Shown: piece by piece, positions 35,409 to 44,911 of the stretch | Position numbering within the stretch: position 1 is the first letter of the stretch | Layout: every line of letters starts with the position of its first letter | Origin: ZYF759 sp046297455 | Lineage (GTDB): Bacteria > Pseudomonadota > Alphaproteobacteria > Rhizobiales > Rhizobiaceae | Direction: 5' to 3' | Assembly: GCA_046297455.1 (NCBI GenBank) | Contig: JBKBIT010000008.1 | Coordinates: 62,001 to 126,000 of the forward strand | Length of the DNA: 64,000 bases | Position numbers and translations under genes: made by a program | The notes under the pieces: generated by a model | The model's database searches: none | The model's input: the letters and a program-made list of their open reading frames with translations, nothing else | What the model was told of the DNA's origin: nothing

Positions 35409-36100
35409 TGGCAGGCAGCACCATTGCCGTGGTGATCGGCGCCACCGGCGGCATCGGCCGAGCAATCTGCGAACGGCTGCAGAGCGATGGCGCGTACGCG
35501 CGGGTCATTGGCCTGTCGCGGCGCTCCGATCCCGCGCTCGACCTCACCCGCGAAGACAGTATCGAGGAAGCCGCAAACTACTGCGCTGAGCAAGGCGAGA
35601 TCCGGCTGGTCATCGATGCGACGGGCTTCCTTCACCAGGAGGACGCGATGCCGGAAAAGAGCCTGCGCGATCTCGATGCCGAAAGGCTGGCACGCAATTT
35701 CGCCCTCAACGCGATCGGTCCCGCACTGCTGATGAAGCATTTCCTGCCCCGTCTGCCGCGCAGGGAGCCTGCCGTGTTCGCCACCTTGTCGGCAAAGGTC
35801 GGCAGTATCGGCGACAACCGGCTGGGCGGCTGGTACGGCTACCGCGCCGCCAAGGCTGCGCTCAACCAGCTGGTGCGCACGGCCGCCGTGGAACTGCGCC
35901 GGACGCACCCGCATGCGCTGTGCGTGGCGGTGCATCCCGGAACGGTGGACACGGAACTGTCGAAGCCCTTCGCCAAGGCCGGCCTCGATCTTCAGAAGCC
36001 GGAGGAAGCTGCCGCGGCAATCCTGTCGACGCTCGAGGGCCTGACGCACGAGGCCAGCGGCGGCTTCTTCGACAGGACAGGCGAACGCCTGCCCTGGTAA
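35408..36100 (+). CDS. Short-chain dehydrogenase/reductase
   Basis: A 230-residue Rossmann-fold SDR. The nucleotide site GATGGIG is at 11-17; the catalytic set is Ser128 (TLSAKVGS) with Tyr145-x3-Lys149 (YRAAK). The form resembles CsgA/short C-factor-type SDRs. The substrate is not known. It is last in a four-gene plus-strand run and converges on the TPP enzyme gene (10-bp gap). Confidence 0.88.
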   Translation: MAGSTIAVVIGATGGIGRAICERLQSDGAYARVIGLSRRSDPALDLTREDSIEEAANYCAEQGEIRLVIDATGFLHQEDAMPEKSLRDLDAERLARNFALNAIGPALLMKHFLPRLPRREPAVFATLSAKVGSIGDNRLGGWYGYRAAKAALNQLVRTAAVELRRTHPHALCVAVHPGTVDTELSKPFAKAGLDLQKPEEAAAAILSTLEGLTHEASGGFFDRTGERLPW

Positions 36101-36110
36101 GTCGAACCCG

Positions 36111-37841
36111 CTACTGGATGGTCACCTCGAGCAGCGCCGGCTTCCGCTTCTCCGCGATGTGGCGGATGGCATCGTTGATCGCCTGGCGAAGATCGTCGGC
36201 CTGGTCGACGCGAACCGCATAGTGGCCACAGCTTTCCGCGACCTTGGTGAAGTCGGGGCTGGGCTGAAGCGAGGTCAGCGGCATGCGGTTGGCCTTCGCG
36301 GCGTAGCCGTCCGGATAGAGGTCGGACACCGATTTGCGCACCGCCCCCCATTCGGAATTGTTCAGCACGATGACCAGCAGCGGCAGGTCCAGCGCCTCCA
36401 TGATCTGGTGGCAGACGACCGGGTTGGCAAACATGTAGGAACCGTCGCCCATCGTGGCGACGACCAGCCGGTCGCGATTGGCAAGCTGCATGCCCATGGC
36501 GCAGGGCAGCCCCCAGCCGAGACCGCCCGAATGCGGTTCCTGGCGCCAGGCCTGGTGCTCGCGAATGGTCATGAAGTCGAGCGGACAGCCGAGTTCGTTG
36601 ACCACCTGCGCCCCCTTGCCCTCGATCGCCTCGGACAGCACGTGGGCGACATGCGCCTTGGTCATCGGATGGATCGCCGCGGCCGCGCGGTCGTTGGCGG
36701 CGCGGATGTCCTTCACGCGTTCGGCCAGCTGTGCCTTGCGGCGCATGCGGGCGCCGACATGCCGGTGCAGCCGGCCATGCATGGCCTCCTTGAGCGCCAC
36801 CAGCCCGTCCCCCGTCTCGCAGGCGATGGACAGATCGGACGGGAAGTTGCGCACCGGGAAGCGCGAGAAAAGCGGGTCGGGACCGAGATGGATGACCTTC
36901 GCGTCCTTTGGCGGCTTGTGCACATCCGGCGACCAGGGCGCGAGGCTGTTGACGACCAGAATGACGTCAGCCTCGGAAATGAAGGGATCGAGCGACCAGC
37001 CCACATTGGAGGGATGGTCGGAGGCGATCATGTTGGACGACGCCCACCACTGGCTGACGGGGATCGACCAGTCCTCGGCCAGCTTCGCCAGCGCGGCAAA
37101 ACCTTCAGCGCTGCCGGCGCCGCGCTGCCCGATGATCAGCGGCGCGCGCGCCTCAGACAGCCAGCGGGCAGCGGTTTCGATGCTGGAGGCGTCAGGCCCG
37201 CCGACATTGGGGTGCATGATAGGCGGGCGCCCCAGACCTTCTGCTGGAATGTTCTCGCACAGAACCTCGCGCGGCAGGCTGAGATAGACCGGGCTCTTCG
37301 GCAGCGAATTGGTGATCGCCAGCGCACGATCGAGGACCTCGGAGACCTGCTCGGGGAAGCGCAGCTCATAGTCCCATTTGGACGCCTCGCGGACCAGCGC
37401 GTTCTGGTCGCGCATCTCCTGGCCCCAGGCGATCGGCACCGTGCGGGCGCCGAAACGCTCCTTTTCCATCACCGGTGTGCGGCCCGACATCAACAGCATC
37501 GGCACCTGATCGGTGGCCGCGTTGATGGCGCCGATGGCGCCATTGGCGAGACCGACATTGGTGTGCAGGATGACGGCCTGCGCCTTGCCGGTGGCGAAGT
37601 AGTAGCCATGCGCCATCGAGACTGCGGCATGCTCGTGCGGGATGACGAGTGCCTCGGGAAGTTCGACGTCCTTCGCCATTGCCTCGGCAAGTCCCTCGAT
37701 GATGGGCGGGAAGTCGGTGCCGGAATTGCAGAAGACGTAGTCGATGCCGAGCGCCTTCAGCCGCGTGAACATGGCCGCGCCGGCCGTCATTTCGGCATTT
37801 AGGCTGGCCGACGTGGAAAATTCTGGCGATCTATCGAGCAT
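36111..37841 (-). CDS. Thiamine-diphosphate-dependent enzyme (acetolactate synthase / benzoylformate decarboxylase-like)
   Basis: A 576-residue ThDP enzyme with the three usual domains. The cofactor-activating Glu is Glu70 (IPHEHAAVSMAHGY), and the ThDP/Mg motif starts GDGS at 465 and ends NN at 494-495. The central domain lacks recognisable CoA-ligand features. Substrate not known; a 2-oxo-acid decarboxylase or ligase is likely. Start MLDRSPEF at 37841 has a GGAGGAGG-like site. It is preceded on the same strand by a MarR regulator gene. Confidence 0.85.
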   Translation of the reverse strand: MLDRSPEFSTSASLNAEMTAGAAMFTRLKALGIDYVFCNSGTDFPPIIEGLAEAMAKDVELPEALVIPHEHAAVSMAHGYYFATGKAQAVILHTNVGLANGAIGAINAATDQVPMLLMSGRTPVMEKERFGARTVPIAWGQEMRDQNALVREASKWDYELRFPEQVSEVLDRALAITNSLPKSPVYLSLPREVLCENIPAEGLGRPPIMHPNVGGPDASSIETAARWLSEARAPLIIGQRGAGSAEGFAALAKLAEDWSIPVSQWWASSNMIASDHPSNVGWSLDPFISEADVILVVNSLAPWSPDVHKPPKDAKVIHLGPDPLFSRFPVRNFPSDLSIACETGDGLVALKEAMHGRLHRHVGARMRRKAQLAERVKDIRAANDRAAAAIHPMTKAHVAHVLSEAIEGKGAQVVNELGCPLDFMTIREHQAWRQEPHSGGLGWGLPCAMGMQLANRDRLVVATMGDGSYMFANPVVCHQIMEALDLPLLVIVLNNSEWGAVRKSVSDLYPDGYAAKANRMPLTSLQPSPDFTKVAESCGHYAVRVDQADDLRQAINDAIRHIAEKRKPALLEVTIQ

Positions 37842-37943
37842 CGTTCTTCCTCCTCCCATCGGGCATATCCTGTCGGCCCGCGGCAAAGTAGTTTTATATC
37901 AAACATCTTTCCAAGCCCCTATCAAGGGGAGCGGAAGAGTGCG

Positions 37944-38438
37944 TCAATCGATTTCGGCAGCGATTCGCCGCAGGATCGCGATGAATTCGGCCTTGCGGCC
38001 GCCGACAATGGCATCAAGCCGTGCATCGTGATCAACCGCATGGGCGGACAGGAGCTCCAACTTGTCGCGGCCGAGATCCGTCAATGTCAGGCCATAGCTG
38101 CGGCGATCGTTTTCGGTTGCGCTGCGCGCGATGAAGCCGCCTGCCAGCATGTCGCGAAGAATGGGCGTGAGGCTGGACTTGTCGCGCCCGCTGCCGCGCG
38201 CCAGCGCCATCGGCGTGATGCCCGGATTGTCACCGATCAGGCTCAGCACCGCAAACCAGCCAGGCTTCAGATTGCCCTCCCCGGTCTTGCGCTTGAAGCC
38301 GCGAAACGATGCATTCTGCGCAAGCCGAAGGTGATAGCCAACATAGCTGTCGAGTTTGCCGGGATCGAAGCCATCCGGCCGATCGCGCACCTCCCCGGTT
38401 TCAGGTTCTAACGGCGTGTTCTCCAAAGTCGTTGTCAA
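37944..38438 (-). CDS. MarR-family transcriptional regulator
   Basis: A 164-residue winged-helix protein. The HTH region GITPMALARGSGRDKSSLTPILRDM and wing SATENDRRSYGLTLTDLG are typical of MarR. The start is TTG at 38438 with GGAGGAG 4 bases ahead. It is divergent from a TRAP transporter operon and upstream of the TPP enzyme, so it probably controls one or both in response to their substrate. Confidence 0.88.
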   Translation of the reverse strand: MTTTLENTPLEPETGEVRDRPDGFDPGKLDSYVGYHLRLAQNASFRGFKRKTGEGNLKPGWFAVLSLIGDNPGITPMALARGSGRDKSSLTPILRDMLAGGFIARSATENDRRSYGLTLTDLGRDKLELLSAHAVDHDARLDAIVGGRKAEFIAILRRIAAEID

Positions 38439-38507
38439 TACACTCCTCCGCTGACCGCCCGCTGATAGAAATGCGACAAAACGTCAATTCAACCCTGGCG
38501 TTCAAAC

Positions 38508-38586
38508 TTGCATGACGAGAAAAAATGGGCTTCCTATCCAATGATTATGCAATAGAATAGTTTGGATGCAAACAAGGCTGTTGCAT
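38508..38586. promoter_or_regulatory. Cluster of ATGCAA/TTGCAT hexamers, candidate MarR operators
   Basis: The 244-bp divergent gap has TTGCAT at 38508 and 38581 and ATGCAA at 38547 and 38566. The last two form an inverted repeat ATGCAA-N9-TTGCAT (38566-38586), and the two ATGCAA copies are 19 bp apart, on nearly the same helix face. MarR proteins bind such palindromes next to their own genes. Confidence 0.45.
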
Positions 38587-38682
38587 GTCGCTCCATCCCC
38601 TGGCCGACCGTGCCCTTCTCTGCCGAGAAGCGCAACGCGAGCCAGGCGGAGCGAGGAGGAAACCAGCATCGGGAGGAACAAG

Positions 38683-39714
38683 ATGCTCAGCAAATCTACC
38701 CGTCTCGCCCTTACCAGCGCGTGCGCTCTTGCGCTCGTCGCCAGCGCCGCGGCCGCTTCCGACAATCCGGTGGAGCTCCGTCTCGCACACTGGGTACCAC
38801 CGACGCACCCAATCCAGACCGAAGGCATGGTGCAGTGGGCCGAGTCCATCAACGAGGCCTCCGGCGGCTCGATCACCATCACCCTCTATCCCGGCCAGCA
38901 GCTTGGCCAGGCCAATGACCATTACGACATGGCGCGCGACGGCATTGCCGACATCGCCTTTGTGAACCCGGGCTACCAGCCGGGCCGCTTTCCGATCATC
39001 TCGGCAGGCGAACTGCCCTTCCTCGTGACCAACGCGAAGGGCGGCTCTGCCGCCATCGACGCCTGGTACCGGCAGTATGCCGAGGAAGAAATGTCCGACG
39101 TGAAAGTGTGCCTCGTGCATCTCCATTCACCGGGCACCTTCCATTCGCGCAACCCGATCCGCGTGCCCGGTGACATCGCCGGCATGAACGTGCGTCCGGC
39201 ACATGCGACGATGGCAGCCTTCATCAGCGAACTCGGTGGCCAGAATTTCCAGGTCTCCGCGCCCGAATCGCGCGACGCCCTGGAGCGCGGCGTTGCCGAC
39301 GCCATCACCTTCCCGTGGAACTCGATCCTGCTGTTCGGCATCGATGCGGCGGTCAGCTATCACCTGGACATGCCGTTCTACGCGACGACCTTTGCCTGGG
39401 TGATGAACCCGACCACCTACGACAATCTGTCCGACAACCAGAAGCAGGTGATCGACGATCATTGCACGACCGAATGGGCCGAGCGGGTCGCTTCCGGCTG
39501 GGCCGACTACGAAGACGCCGGTCGCATCAAGCTGCTGGAAATGGAAGGCCACGAGGGCATCGTGCCGACCGATGAGGAAATCGCCGCATGGCGTGAGGCC
39601 GCGGAGCCGCTTCGGGTTCGCTGGGCACAAGGCGTCAGCGGCGCCGGTCACGACCCGGATGAGGTCATGTCCGGCCTGATGTCCGAACTTGAGGCGCGTG
39701 ATTCCGCCTATTGA
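38683..39714 (+). CDS. TRAP transporter substrate-binding protein (DctP family)
   Basis: A 343-residue periplasmic binding protein with a signal peptide (residues 1-25, ending SAAAA). The mature start VELRLAHWVPPTHP and the segment GMNVRPAHATMAAFISELGG (ligand-carboxylate arginine region) are typical of DctP. Start at 38683 with GGGAGG upstream. It binds an organic acid for the DctQM permease downstream; which acid is unknown. Confidence 0.92.
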   Translation: MLSKSTRLALTSACALALVASAAAASDNPVELRLAHWVPPTHPIQTEGMVQWAESINEASGGSITITLYPGQQLGQANDHYDMARDGIADIAFVNPGYQPGRFPIISAGELPFLVTNAKGGSAAIDAWYRQYAEEEMSDVKVCLVHLHSPGTFHSRNPIRVPGDIAGMNVRPAHATMAAFISELGGQNFQVSAPESRDALERGVADAITFPWNSILLFGIDAAVSYHLDMPFYATTFAWVMNPTTYDNLSDNQKQVIDDHCTTEWAERVASGWADYEDAGRIKLLEMEGHEGIVPTDEEIAAWREAAEPLRVRWAQGVSGAGHDPDEVMSGLMSELEARDSAY

Positions 39715-39830
39715 CGCTTCCTGATCGACTCGGATGGCGCGGATCGCTAGTGTCGCGATCCGCGCCATCCGCACTGATCTGGAGATGCGGCGCCGAGCGC
39801 GCCCGGGGGACTGCTGAGGACATAGCCGCA

Positions 39831-40346
39831 ATGCGTGCATTCGAACGTATGATCGGCCGTATAGCATTCGTCGTCGACGGAGCTGCGGCGGTCTTTCTCG
39901 CCATCATCACCGCACTGACCTTCACGGCAGTGCTCATGCGCTACGTCTTCAACCTGCCCTTCCCGGGTTCCTTCGACGTCAGCCGCCTTTTGCTCGGCGT
40001 CGCCATATTCTGGGGCATTGCAGCGGCGGCCTGGCGCGGCGAGCATATCCAGGTCGACATATTGTGGCAGTTCCTGCCCGAGCGCGTTCAACGCGCGCTG
40101 GATATCTTTGCCGACATCGTGTTCTGCGCATTCGTGGGCGGGATCGCCTGGATGCTCTACTGGCAGGTCTGGCGGGTGCAGGCCTCGCGCCAGACAACCT
40201 TCGAACTCGCCATTCCGATCTGGCCGTTCCACCTCGTCGCCTGGCTGGGCATGGCTTTCTGCGTCCTGGTGCTGCTGTCGCGCATTATGCGCGCCATTCT
40301 CAACTTCAACGCTCCCACTCAGACCACTGCGGCAGCCGACCAATGA
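39831..40346 (+). CDS. TRAP transporter small permease (DctQ)
   Basis: A 171-residue, four-TM DctQ protein starting MRAFERMIGR at 39831. Family stretches are FTAVLMRYVFNLPFPGSFDVSRLLL and AAAWRGEHIQVDILW. An in-frame start 40 codons earlier would overlap the binding-protein gene by 4 bp but gives an atypical N-terminus. It pairs with DctM, whose ATG overlaps its stop. Confidence 0.9.
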   Translation: MRAFERMIGRIAFVVDGAAAVFLAIITALTFTAVLMRYVFNLPFPGSFDVSRLLLGVAIFWGIAAAAWRGEHIQVDILWQFLPERVQRALDIFADIVFCAFVGGIAWMLYWQVWRVQASRQTTFELAIPIWPFHLVAWLGMAFCVLVLLSRIMRAILNFNAPTQTTAAADQ

Positions 40347-41647
40347 TGACCACCGATTTCGTAGCCATTGGCGGCTTTGCCGTCCTGTTCATGCTGCTGC
40401 TGGCGCGCGTGCCCATCGGCGTGGCCATGGGTCTGGTCGGCATTGGCGGCTTTGGCATTCTTGCCGCGTGGAACCCGGCGCTGAACCTGCTCGCGATCTC
40501 CCCGATCCGCACCGCCACGGACTATTCGCTGGGGTTGATCCCCATGTTCATCCTGATGGGCACGGTCGCAGCCGCCTCCGGCATGAGCTCGGAACTCTAC
40601 CGGGCCGCGAACGCGTTTCTGGGCCACCGAAAGGGTGGCCTGGCGATGGCGACGATCACGGCCTGCGGCGGCTTTTCCGCGATCTCGGGTTCCTCCGTCG
40701 CAACCGCAGCCACCATGGCCAAGGTCGCGCTGCCGGAGATGAAGCGCTACGGCTATCCCGACACGATCGCGACCGGCACGATCGCCGCCGGCGGCACGCT
40801 GGGCATCCTGATCCCGCCATCGATCGTGCTCGCCATCTACGGCGTCCTGACCGACACCGATATCGGCAAGCTCTTCGTCGCCGGCATCGTACCCGGCTTC
40901 CTCGCCATCATCATGTATCTGATCACCATCCGGGTCTATCTGGCCTGGAGGAAGATCGACCTGCCGCTTCAGGAAAAGGCCAGCTGGGGCGAGCGTGCCA
41001 GCGCCCTGCGCGGCGTGTGGGCCATCCTGCTTCTGTTCATCTTCGTCATCGGCGGCATCTATGGCGGCATCTTCACGCCGTCAGAGGCGGCCGGCATGGG
41101 CGCAGCCGGCGCGATCATCATTTCCGCCGTGCGCGGCCGGCTCGGCTGGAAGAAGCTGTTCCAGTGCCTTCTGGAAAGCATCCAGGTGACCGCTGGCATC
41201 TTCATGATCCTGATCGGCGCCATCCTGTTCGGCTATTTCCTGACCATCACCCAGGTGCCGCAGAAGATCGCCAACTACCTGCTCGGGCTGGAACTGGGCG
41301 CCTATCCGACGCTTTTGATCATCCTCCTGTTCCTGCTGCTTCTTGGCTGCATCCTGGACGCCATGGCAATGATCATCCTGATGATCCCGATCCTGTTCCC
41401 GGTCGCGATCGCGCTTGGCTTCGACCCGATCTGGTTCGGCATCGTCGTGGTCATGACGGTCGAACTCGGCCTGATCACGCCGCCCATCGGCATGAACGTG
41501 TTCGTCATCAATTCATTGGCGAGACATGTGAGCCTGCAGAAGATCTTCGCCGGCGTGATGCCCTTCGTCCTGACGGACGTGGTGCGGCTGGGGTTGATCC
41601 TGCTGTTCCCGGCGCTGGTGATGTTCCTGCCGAACACGATGCGGTAG
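40343..41647 (+). CDS. TRAP transporter large permease (DctM)
   Basis: A 434-residue, about 12-TM DctM protein. Family stretches include IPMFILMGTVAAASGMS, FSAISGSSVATAATM, GTLGILIPPSI and TPSEAAGMGAAGA. It imports the DctP-bound acid using an ion gradient. It is the last gene of the operon and converges on the choline transporter operon 10 bp away. Confidence 0.94.
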   Translation: MMTTDFVAIGGFAVLFMLLLARVPIGVAMGLVGIGGFGILAAWNPALNLLAISPIRTATDYSLGLIPMFILMGTVAAASGMSSELYRAANAFLGHRKGGLAMATITACGGFSAISGSSVATAATMAKVALPEMKRYGYPDTIATGTIAAGGTLGILIPPSIVLAIYGVLTDTDIGKLFVAGIVPGFLAIIMYLITIRVYLAWRKIDLPLQEKASWGERASALRGVWAILLLFIFVIGGIYGGIFTPSEAAGMGAAGAIIISAVRGRLGWKKLFQCLLESIQVTAGIFMILIGAILFGYFLTITQVPQKIANYLLGLELGAYPTLLIILLFLLLLGCILDAMAMIILMIPILFPVAIALGFDPIWFGIVVVMTVELGLITPPIGMNVFVINSLARHVSLQKIFAGVMPFVLTDVVRLGLILLFPALVMFLPNTMR

Positions 41648-41657
41648 CCGGACCCGG

Positions 41658-42848
41658 CTACCGCCTCACCACCGATTTCAGCACGTCCTGGATACCGATC
41701 GCGCCCTGGAAGCGCGATTGCTCGTCGAAGATGGCGACGGGAGCCGTGCGCGACTGGTGCATGGCCTGGATAACGGTCTTGAGCGGCGTGCCGGCCGAGG
41801 CCCAGAAAACCTGCGGGCGATCTTCCGGCAACCGCTCGATATTCTCGCAGGAAACCCAGATCGCCGGCTTGCCCTCACGCTCGGCATCGATCACCAGCAT
41901 GTTGTCGTCGAAGCGGAAGCGCGTGGTCTTGCGGCGGTCGAGCCACAGCCAGCCCTCGCCGGCCGGCTCCAGATCGCGCGCGTCGCGCATGATGTTCCAG
42001 GCGGTCAGCACCGACATCGGGTTCACGTTGGCGATGAACTCGCGCACGTAATCGTTGGCAGGCGAGAGCACGATCTCTTCCGGCGCGCCGGTCTGCACGA
42101 TGCGGCCGCCCTCCATGATGGAGATGCGGTTGCCGATCTTCAGCGCCTCCTCCAGATCGTGGGAGACGAAGATGATCGTCTTCTGAAGCTTCTCCTGAAG
42201 CTCCATCAGCTCGTCCTGAAGCTTGGTGCGGATCAGCGGGTCGAGCGCCGAGAACGGTTCGTCCATCAACAGGATCGGCGCGTTCGTGGCGAAGGCGCGG
42301 GCAAGGCCGACGCGCTGCTGCATGCCGCCCGAAAGCTCGTGCCCGTATTTGCCTGCCCAGTCGGCCAAGCCGACAAGCTCGAGTTGATGGGCCACGCGCT
42401 CCATCCGCTCCCGCTTCGGCACGCCGGCCAGTTCCAGACCGAAGCCGACATTCTCCGCCACCGTGCGCCAGGGCAGAAGCGCGAATTGCTGGAACACCAT
42501 CGCCACGCATTCACGTCTGATCTTGCGCAGTTCGGCGACCGAACAGGACACGACGTCGGCCGACCAGTCGCCGTCATGCACGATGACCTCGCCGCGGGCG
42601 GGATGGTTGAGCCGGTTGACCGCGCGCAGCAATGTCGACTTGCCCGAGCCCGAAAGGCCCATCAGGACGGAGATTTCGCCTTTCTCGACAGTCAGGCTCG
42701 CATCGGCGCAGCCCAGCACCACGCCCGTCTTTTCGAGGATCGCCTCGCGGGAGGCACCCTCGTCTATCATCGCAAGCGCGGCGCGGCGGTCTTCCCGCCT
42801 GTCGCCGAAGATGATGGTGACGTCCTTGAACTCGACGGCGTGGCTCAT
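41658..42848 (-). CDS. choV: Choline/betaine ABC transporter ATP-binding protein (ChoV/ProV-like)
   Basis: A 396-residue ATPase of the OpuAA/ProV/ChoV group. Walker A GLSGSGKST is at about 64-72, signature ELSGGMQQRVGLARA, Walker B LLMDEPFSALD. A single CBS-like region at the C-terminus (TPLKTVIQAMHQSRTAPVAIFDEQSRF) may sense ionic conditions. Start MSHAVEFKDV at 42848 overlaps the permease stop by 4 bp. Confidence 0.88.
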   Translation of the reverse strand: MSHAVEFKDVTIIFGDRREDRRAALAMIDEGASREAILEKTGVVLGCADASLTVEKGEISVLMGLSGSGKSTLLRAVNRLNHPARGEVIVHDGDWSADVVSCSVAELRKIRRECVAMVFQQFALLPWRTVAENVGFGLELAGVPKRERMERVAHQLELVGLADWAGKYGHELSGGMQQRVGLARAFATNAPILLMDEPFSALDPLIRTKLQDELMELQEKLQKTIIFVSHDLEEALKIGNRISIMEGGRIVQTGAPEEIVLSPANDYVREFIANVNPMSVLTAWNIMRDARDLEPAGEGWLWLDRRKTTRFRFDDNMLVIDAEREGKPAIWVSCENIERLPEDRPQVFWASAGTPLKTVIQAMHQSRTAPVAIFDEQSRFQGAIGIQDVLKSVVRR

Positions 42849-43699
42849 CGCTTCTGATCCGTTCCGATGCGCGCAATGCGGTCGAGGATGATGGCCAGCA
42901 CCACGATCGCCAGCCCTGCCTCCAGGCCGAGCGGGATATTGACCGTGTTGAGCGCACGCACCACAGGGCGGCCGAGCCCGTTGGCGCCGATCAGCGCGGC
43001 GATCACCACCATCGACAGGGACAGCATGATGCATTGCGTGAGGCCGGCCATGATGGCGGGCGTGGCCGAAGGCAGTTCGACCTTCCAGAGCAACTGGCGC
43101 CTGGTCGCCCCGAAAGCCTGGCCCGCCTCGATCATCGGCTTGGGCACGGAGGTGATGCCGAGATAGGTCAGCCTTATCGGCGCCGGCATGGCGAAGATGA
43201 CCGTCACGATCATGCCCGGCGCGATGCCGAGACCGAACAGGATCAGGACCGGGATCAGATAGACGAAGGTGGGCAGGGTCTGCATGAGGTCGAGGACAGG
43301 CTGCAGCACGCGGTAGACACGCGGATTGTGCGCCGCCCAGATGCCGACCGGCACGCCGATGGCCATCGACGTCGTGGCGGCCGCCACGACCAGGACCAGC
43401 GTCTCCACCGTCTCGCGCCAGAGCCCCTGATTGACGATGAAGAGCAGGCCCAGAATGACGCCCAGCGCCAGCTTCCAGGACCGCTTGAGCGCGTAGGCGA
43501 GCGCGGCGATGGCGAGGATAAGCACCATTGGGGGCAGCATCAGGAGCAGGCCGACCAGCCCGCCCAGGACAGCGCTCAGCCCATCGGCGATGGAATCGAA
43601 GAACCAGGCAAAATTGATGGTGAGAAAGTCGAAGAACTCGCGGCCCCAGCGGCCGACCGGGATCTTCCATCCCGCGACGAATTCAGTGATCGGATCCAT
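42845..43699 (-). CDS. choW: Choline/betaine ABC transporter permease (ChoW/ProW-like)
   Basis: A 284-residue permease with an amphipathic N-terminus and about seven TM helices. The core PTFVYLIPVLILFGLGIAPG and coupling loop EAGQAFGATRRQLLWKVELPSA are typical of ProW/ChoW. It lies 72 bp after the binding-protein gene, with a hairpin in between. Confidence 0.9.
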   Translation of the reverse strand: MDPITEFVAGWKIPVGRWGREFFDFLTINFAWFFDSIADGLSAVLGGLVGLLLMLPPMVLILAIAALAYALKRSWKLALGVILGLLFIVNQGLWRETVETLVLVVAAATTSMAIGVPVGIWAAHNPRVYRVLQPVLDLMQTLPTFVYLIPVLILFGLGIAPGMIVTVIFAMPAPIRLTYLGITSVPKPMIEAGQAFGATRRQLLWKVELPSATPAIMAGLTQCIMLSLSMVVIAALIGANGLGRPVVRALNTVNIPLGLEAGLAIVVLAIILDRIARIGTDQKR

Positions 43700-43727
43700 G
43701 GTCGTCTTTCAGCCCCTCGTGAAGACG

Positions 43728-43757
43728 GCGGCGGCGCGGTTTCAGCCGCGCCGCCGC
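43728..43757 (-). terminator. Hairpin between choX and choW
   Basis: A perfect 12-bp GC-only stem (GCGGCGGCGCGG with its complement) with a 6-nt loop lies 14 bp past the choX stop. There is no T-run. It probably raises binding-protein output relative to permease by blocking 3' decay or causing partial termination. Confidence 0.6.
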
Positions 43758-43771
43758 GCTGGCATCCGAAA

Positions 43772-44725
43772 TCAGTTGATGCCGAGGCCCGAACGCACGG
43801 CCTCGAGGCCCTCGGTCTCGCCGTCGAACGTGGTCACGCCGTCGAGCCACGCCTCGAGAACCTGTGGGTTTTCGCGCAGCCATTCGGTCGCGGCGACCTC
43901 CGGATCCTGAGCGTCATCGAGGATGGCGCCCATGATCTCGTTTTCCATCTCCAGCGAGAAGACCAGGTTTTCGAGCAAGCGGCCGACATTGGGGCATTCA
44001 TCGGTGTAACCGGCGCGCACATTGGTGTGGACGGTGGCGCCGCCATAGTCGGGACCGAACACGTCGTCGCCACCAGACAGATATTCCATGTCGACATTGG
44101 CGTTCATCGGGTGCGGTTCCCAGCCGAGGAAAACGATGTGCTGCTGCTGGCGTGCGGCGCGCGTGACCGCCGACAGCATGCCGGCCTCCGAGCTTTCGAC
44201 CACCTCGAAGCCCGCGAGGCCGAACTGGTCGGCCTCGATCATGTCGAGGATCAGGCGGTTGCCATCATTGCCAGGCTCGATGCCGTGGATCTGGCCGTTC
44301 AGCTCGTCACGGAAATTGGCGATGTCCTCGAAGCTGCGCAGGCCGGCCTCGTAGGTATAGGCAGGCACGGCGAGCGTGTACTTGGCCCCGGTCAGGTTGG
44401 TGGTGATGGTCTCGACGGAGCCGTCCTCGCGATAGGGCGCGATGTCGGCTTCCATGGTTGGCATCCAGTTGCCGAGGAAGACGTCTATGTCGCCGCTGGA
44501 AAGCGACGTGTAGGTGACCGGCACCGACAGCATCTGCGTGCTGGGTGCGTAGCCCAGGGCCTCCAGCACCACCGAGGCGGTGGCCGTCGTGGCGGTGATG
44601 TCGGTCCATCCGACATCGGAGAAGCGGACAGCCTGGCAGGCTGCCGGATCTGCGGCCAGCGCGGCTCCGGTGCCGAGGACAGTCGACAGCCCCAGGGCGG
44701 CGGCCAGAATTGCGTTACGCGACAT
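43772..44725 (-). CDS. choX: Choline/betaine ABC transporter substrate-binding protein (ChoX-like)
   Basis: A 317-residue OpuAC-family protein with a signal peptide (residues 1-24, ALA cleavage). Landmarks are VRFSDVGWTDITATTA and DIDVFLGNWMPTMEADI, where an aromatic residue helps cage the quaternary ammonium group in ChoX, and FLGWEPHPMN. First gene of choXWV. Choline is the likeliest ligand; glycine betaine is possible. No betABC genes are in the window. Confidence 0.88.
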   Translation of the reverse strand: MSRNAILAAALGLSTVLGTGAALAADPAACQAVRFSDVGWTDITATTATASVVLEALGYAPSTQMLSVPVTYTSLSSGDIDVFLGNWMPTMEADIAPYREDGSVETITTNLTGAKYTLAVPAYTYEAGLRSFEDIANFRDELNGQIHGIEPGNDGNRLILDMIEADQFGLAGFEVVESSEAGMLSAVTRAARQQQHIVFLGWEPHPMNANVDMEYLSGGDDVFGPDYGGATVHTNVRAGYTDECPNVGRLLENLVFSLEMENEIMGAILDDAQDPEVAATEWLRENPQVLEAWLDGVTTFDGETEGLEAVRSGLGIN

Positions 44726-44911
44726 AAATCGTCTCCCTCTGTTTTCAGCAGGATTGGGGCTGCCCGACACGGGCAACCCGAAATGATGGCGCGAAGCCAA
44801 ACACCATTTCGCACCCGTTTCAAGCTTCAAGGCGGAGCGAAGTGCCGCGCTTTTCCGTGGAATGCGATCTCTTGGCTCTCGCACCCGTCTGCCTGGCGCT
44901 GTTAATGGGGC

